Made by a program: the position numbers and the translations under genes. 8,775 bases of DNA from Candidatus Atribacter alterifermentans. Lineage in GTDB: Bacteria > Atribacterota > Atribacteria > Atribacterales > Atribacteraceae. Of this stretch, positions 6,395 to 8,775 are shown piece by piece. Each line of letters begins with the position of its first letter. Position 1 is the stretch's first letter. Under the pieces are notes generated by a model that was given only the letters and a program-made list of their open reading frames with translations, ran no database searches and was not told where the DNA came from. The stretch is taken from contig JAAYUP010000439.1 of NCBI GenBank assembly GCA_012517635.1, positions 1 to 8,775 of the forward strand, read 5' to 3'.

Positions 6395-6763
6395 TTACTT
6401 CTTTCGGCTTACTCCAACTGTTCGTTTTGATCCCTTACGAGAACGAGCATTCGTTCTCGTTCTTTGGCCCCGAACAGGTAAACCCCGCCGATGCCTTATC
6501 CCTCGATAAGCACCAATGGAAATCAACCTCTTTATATTTTGAGAGATCTGAGAACGCAATTCACCCTCAACCGGATATTTTTCAACCGCTTTTTGCAGTT
6601 TATTCAATTGTTCATCGGTTAAATCTTTTACCCGAATATTCGGATCAATCTGGGTTTCTTTAATAATTTTTTTGGAAAGAACTGACCCAATACCATAAAT
6701 ATAAGTTAAAGCAATTTCAATCCTTTTGCTGTTCGGTAAATCGACTCCAGCAATTCGAGCCAT
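6395..6763 (-). CDS. rpsM: Small ribosomal subunit protein uS13
   Basis: S13 sits in the 30S head and contacts the 50S subunit and the P-site tRNA. The 122-residue protein begins MARIAGVDLPNSKRIEIALT, contains the helix-hairpin-helix-like YIYGIGSVLSKKII, and has the C-terminal GAYRGIRHRRGLPVRGQRTRT signature with a basic tail ending SRKK. Length and ends match the family. The ATG has TAGGAGG seven bases upstream, and that site includes the stop codon of rpmJ. rpsM-rpsK-rpsD-rpoA-rplQ is the classic alpha-operon order. Confidence 0.98.
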   Translation of the reverse strand: MARIAGVDLPNSKRIEIALTYIYGIGSVLSKKIIKETQIDPNIRVKDLTDEQLNKLQKAVEKYPVEGELRSQISQNIKRLISIGAYRGIRHRRGLPVRGQRTRTNARSRKGSKRTVGVSRKK

Positions 6764-6774
6764 GGAATAACCTC

Positions 6775-6888
6775 CTAACCTTGCCTTTGTTTATGTCTTG
6801 GGTTAGTACAAATAATAAATACTCTCCCATTACGACGAATGACTTTACACTTTTCACACCTCGGTTTGACCGATGCGCGGACTTTCAT
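6775..6888 (-). CDS. rpmJ: Large ribosomal subunit protein bL36, zinc-binding form
   Basis: This small 50S protein of 37 residues helps fold 23S rRNA. Minus-strand translation gives MKVRASVKPRCEKCKVIRRN, followed by GRVFIICTNPRHKQRQG and a TAG stop. Cys11, Cys14, Cys27 and His32 form the zinc site of the C+ type. The ATG has GGGAGG seven bases upstream. The gene lies between infA and rpsM, its standard place, and ends 11 bases before the rpsM start, so the two are very probably cotranslated. Confidence 0.97.
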   Translation of the reverse strand: MKVRASVKPRCEKCKVIRRNGRVFIICTNPRHKQRQG

Positions 6889-7041
6889 TGTAATACCTCC
6901 CTATTGAAAATTCAAGACAAAAAATCAGCTCCCCGATCTTGTCCTCCCTTTTGGTAGTAACTATGGCTTCTTTCTTTGTTATTTCAAATTGAATCAACTA
7001 AAACCATGATAAAGATTTTAATATTTTTTATTCTGCCATGG
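6889..7041 (-). other. Untranslated infA-rpmJ spacer, possible leader or internal promoter
   Basis: This is the only long gap (153 nt) inside the ribosomal block; other gaps here are 29 nt or less. On the minus strand its first half is very AT-rich (ATTAAAATC and similar), and weak promoter-like boxes can be drawn, for example TTGAAA with CATAGT 16 bases on, but none is convincing. The second half holds an orphan GGGAGG (6948-6943) with no usable start codon behind it, then TTTTTT, then the real rpmJ ribosome site GGGAGG (6901-6896). No open frame and no strong hairpin is visible. A leader bound by S4, as known for alpha operons elsewhere, is possible but not shown. Confidence 0.35.
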
Positions 7042-7260
7042 TCATTTATGACGATAGGTAATTCGTCCCTTGGTCGGATCGTACTTGGAAATTTGAACGG
7101 TAACCTTATCTCCCGGTAAGATTCGAATATAATGCATTCTCATTTTCCCAGAGATATGGGCTAAAATGACTTTTCCACTTTCCAATTCCACCCTGAACAT
7201 AGCATTGGGTAAGGGTTCAACTACTGTACCGATCGCTTCAATAAATTCTTCTTTGGCCAT
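7042..7260 (-). CDS. infA: Translation initiation factor IF-1
   Basis: IF-1 binds the 30S A site during initiation and assists IF-2 and IF-3. The 72-residue product is a single S1-type OB-fold: MAKEEFIEAIGTVVEPLPNA, then FRVELESGKVILAHISGKMR, MHYIRILPGDKVTVQ and DPTKGRITYRHK. The length is exactly that of most bacterial IF-1 proteins. It starts five bases after the map stop; the purine-rich GAGGGG in the map end is about 13 bases from the ATG, a long spacing, so coupling to map translation is likely. Confidence 0.98.
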   Translation of the reverse strand: MAKEEFIEAIGTVVEPLPNAMFRVELESGKVILAHISGKMRMHYIRILPGDKVTVQISKYDPTKGRITYRHK

Positions 7261-7265
7261 GTATT

Positions 7266-8027
7266 CTATTCATCCCCTCTCCTATCCATGGTCAATACTT
7301 CCGGTCCATCTTCAGTTATTAAAACCGTATGTTCATAATGAGCTGAAAGCCCATGATCGCGGGTGACAACTGTCCAACCGTCGTCTAAAATTTGTACTTG
7401 AAAACCTTTTTCGTTGACCATGGGTTCAATAGCCAGCACCATTCCTTTTTTTATCAATGGACCTTGATTTCGCGATCCGAAATTTGGTATTTGAGGTTCT
7501 TCGTGAAGTGAGAGACCTAATCCATGACCAACAAAATCCCGAACGACCGAGAAGGCATTCTTTTCAATGTATTTCTGAATCGCATAGGATATATCCCCTA
7601 TGCGATTTCCTATTCTTGCTTTATGGATTCCTTCAAATAGAGATTCTTTGGCAACCTTTACCAGTTGATAAGCTACACTGTTTCCACTTCCAACAACAAC
7701 ACTAAAAGCCGCATCAGTAAAATATCCCTGATATTCAACTCCAATATCGACACTTACCAAATCGCCATCCTGAATAACTCGTTCTCCTGGGATTCCATGT
7801 ACGACCTGTTCATTGATAGAAATACACAGCGAAGCTGGAAAACCACGATATCCCTTAAAGGCGGGTCTTGCTCCCTTTTGAATGATAAATTCTTCTACTA
7901 TTTCATCGATAAAAGCGGTCTTTATTCCTGGCAAAATATATTTTTTTGCTTCTTTCATAGCACCGGCTAAAATTTTACCACTCTTCCGCAGGGAATTGAG
8001 ATCGCTTTCCTGAAGAAAAATACTCAT
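7266..8027 (-). CDS. map: Methionine aminopeptidase, type I
   Basis: Map removes the initiator methionine from new proteins in the cytoplasm, using a two-metal centre. All five metal ligands are present in the 253-residue protein: Asp94 and Asp105 (VDIGVEYQGYFTDAAF), His168 (GHGLGLSLHEEP), Glu201 (AIEPM) and Glu232 (AHYEHT). His77 (VVHGIP) and His175, which assist catalysis, are also there. It lacks the long insertion of type II enzymes and an N-terminal zinc-finger extension, so it is the short bacterial form. The ATG overlaps the adk stop (ATGA, four bases), which suggests coupled translation. adk-map-infA is a common arrangement after secY. Confidence 0.98.
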   Translation of the reverse strand: MSIFLQESDLNSLRKSGKILAGAMKEAKKYILPGIKTAFIDEIVEEFIIQKGARPAFKGYRGFPASLCISINEQVVHGIPGERVIQDGDLVSVDIGVEYQGYFTDAAFSVVVGSGNSVAYQLVKVAKESLFEGIHKARIGNRIGDISYAIQKYIEKNAFSVVRDFVGHGLGLSLHEEPQIPNFGSRNQGPLIKKGMVLAIEPMVNEKGFQVQILDDGWTVVTRDHGLSAHYEHTVLITEDGPEVLTMDRRGDE

Positions 8028-8677
8028 GCTTTTATTAACCCCAAAACCTTCTGAACCTGTTGAAATACATCGTCTATCGATCCCTTCGATACGACAATTT
8101 TAAGAATTCCCTGGGAACGATAGTAATCAACTAAAGGCTTGGTCTGTTGTTCGTAAGTATTCAATCGGTTCATAATAACCTCTGGGCGATCATCAGGTCT
8201 TTGAATCACTCGACCTTGACAGATGTCACAAATCTCATCGTTTTTCGGTGGTTTAGAAACCATATTATAAGGAGTTTGACATTTCTCACAAATCCTTCGT
8301 GCTGAGAGCCGTTCAATCACTTCATCGCGATCGACATCAAAGTACAAAACCAGGTTAAGCTGAATCCCGATTTCTTTTAAAAGTTGATTTAATGCTTCAG
8401 CTTGCTCAAGGTTACGGGGAAAACCGTCTAACATGAAACCATTACGGTAGGTATTTTGGGTAAGCCTTTCCCGTATAATTCCAATAACCACTTCATCTGG
8501 TACTAACTCACCTGATCGAACATATTCCTCGGCTTTTTTACCCCATTCCGATTTACCTTGTATAGCCAACCGAATGATATCGCCCGTTGAGATTTGTGGG
8601 ATATTATATTGTTCTTCTATTTTTTTTGCTTGGGTTCCTTTACCCGCCCCTGGTGGTCCAAGGAGCACCATAAACAT
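8024..8677 (-). CDS. adk: Adenylate kinase, zinc-binding long form
   Basis: Adk interconverts ATP + AMP and 2 ADP, keeping adenylate pools balanced in the cytoplasm. The 217-residue protein has the P-loop GPPGAGKGT (7-15), the AMP-binding STGDIIR (30-36) and LDGFPR (83-88), and the LID domain beginning near residue 122 with ERLSARRIC. Cys130, Cys133, Cys150 and Cys153 form a structural zinc site in the LID, as in Gram-positive and many thermophilic enzymes. The ATG at 8677 has GGGGGA nine bases upstream; a second ATG two codons in is less well spaced. It lies 21 bases after the secY stop. Confidence 0.98.
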   Translation of the reverse strand: MFMVLLGPPGAGKGTQAKKIEEQYNIPQISTGDIIRLAIQGKSEWGKKAEEYVRSGELVPDEVVIGIIRERLTQNTYRNGFMLDGFPRNLEQAEALNQLLKEIGIQLNLVLYFDVDRDEVIERLSARRICEKCQTPYNMVSKPPKNDEICDICQGRVIQRPDDRPEVIMNRLNTYEQQTKPLVDYYRSQGILKIVVSKGSIDDVFQQVQKVLGLIKA

Positions 8678-8698
8678 TGATGTAATTCCCCCTTCAAA

Positions 8699-8775
8699 TT
8701 ATTTTTTAATAAATCCTTCATAATGTCTCATAAGTAGTTGTGCTTCTAATTGTCTCACGGTTTCTATAGCCACTC
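8699..8775 (-). CDS. secY: Protein translocase subunit SecY, C-terminal end only
   Basis: The window edge cuts this gene. The visible part (minus strand, frame starting at 8773) reads VAIETVRQLEAQLLMRHYEG followed by FIKK and a TAA stop. The VxIETxRQLEAQLxxRHYxGF pattern is the conserved cytoplasmic tail of SecY, the channel-forming subunit of the Sec translocase. SecY directly before adk is the standard order at the end of the spc operon. Only 24 codons are visible, but both sequence and context agree. Confidence 0.93.
   Translation of the reverse strand, partial: VAIETVRQLEAQLLMRHYEGFIKK

Noticed and set aside
6211..6663. 150-residue open frame on the plus strand
   Set aside because: It is antisense to rpsK and rpsM, both fully recognisable ribosomal proteins, with no supporting ribosome site; a shadow frame.
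6915..6946. Possible terminator in the infA-rpmJ gap (short stem near a TTTTTT run)
   Set aside because: The pairing is only 3-5 bp and the T-run falls within or beside the loop, so it does not form a credible terminator.

Overview
This is an ordinary but informative housekeeping stretch of an AT-rich bacterial genome. Every gene lies on the minus strand, so transcription runs from high to low coordinates. In that direction the order is secY (3' end only), adk, map, infA, rpmJ, rpsM, rpsK, rpsD, rpoA, rplQ, a factor-independent terminator, ecfA1, ecfA2, ecfT and truA. A 421-bp spacer follows, holding repeats and an rRNA promoter, and the window then runs into the first ~98 bases of a 16S rRNA gene.

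The order secY-adk-map-infA-rpmJ-rpsM-rpsK-rpoA-rplQ-ecfA1A2T-truA is the end of the spc/alpha super-operon in its Firmicutes-type form. Having rpsD between rpsK and rpoA fits Clostridia and several deep-branching thermophile or anaerobe phyla better than Bacillus. S4, L36 and adenylate kinase all keep a four-ligand zinc site. The window alone does not fix the phylum: a Clostridia-, Thermotogota- or Atribacterota-like bacterium would all fit. The rest of the 16S gene would settle it.

Region by region: 8699-8775 is the SecY C-terminal tail. From 8677 to 7042 lie adk, map and infA, tightly packed (ATGA overlap between adk and map, 5-nt gap before infA). A 153-nt untranslated gap (6889-7041) comes before rpmJ and may be a leader or internal promoter region. 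From 6888 to 3959 is the alpha-operon block of ribosomal proteins and RNA polymerase alpha, with strong Shine-Dalgarno sites and short gaps or overlaps. A GC-rich hairpin with a T-run (3907-3930) then separates it from the ECF transporter energy module (two ATPases and the EcfT transmembrane coupler), whose genes overlap or abut one another and truA. The spacer 99-519 carries a pyrimidine-rich imperfect inverted repeat, a tandem heptamer repeat, an A/T-rich UP-like tract, a TTGACA promoter and a structured rRNA leader.

Together the genes cover protein export (SecY), nucleotide homeostasis (Adk), initiation and N-terminal methionine removal (IF-1, Map), small- and large-subunit assembly, transcription (alpha), vitamin or metal uptake energisation (EcfAA'T) and tRNA modification (TruA). 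I found no mobile element, CRISPR array, defence system or clearly novel gene system. The points worth a second look are the arrangement at the left end (rRNA operon directly after truA, no rplM-rpsI), the spacer repeats, the terminator pressed against ecfA1, and the rpmJ leader.
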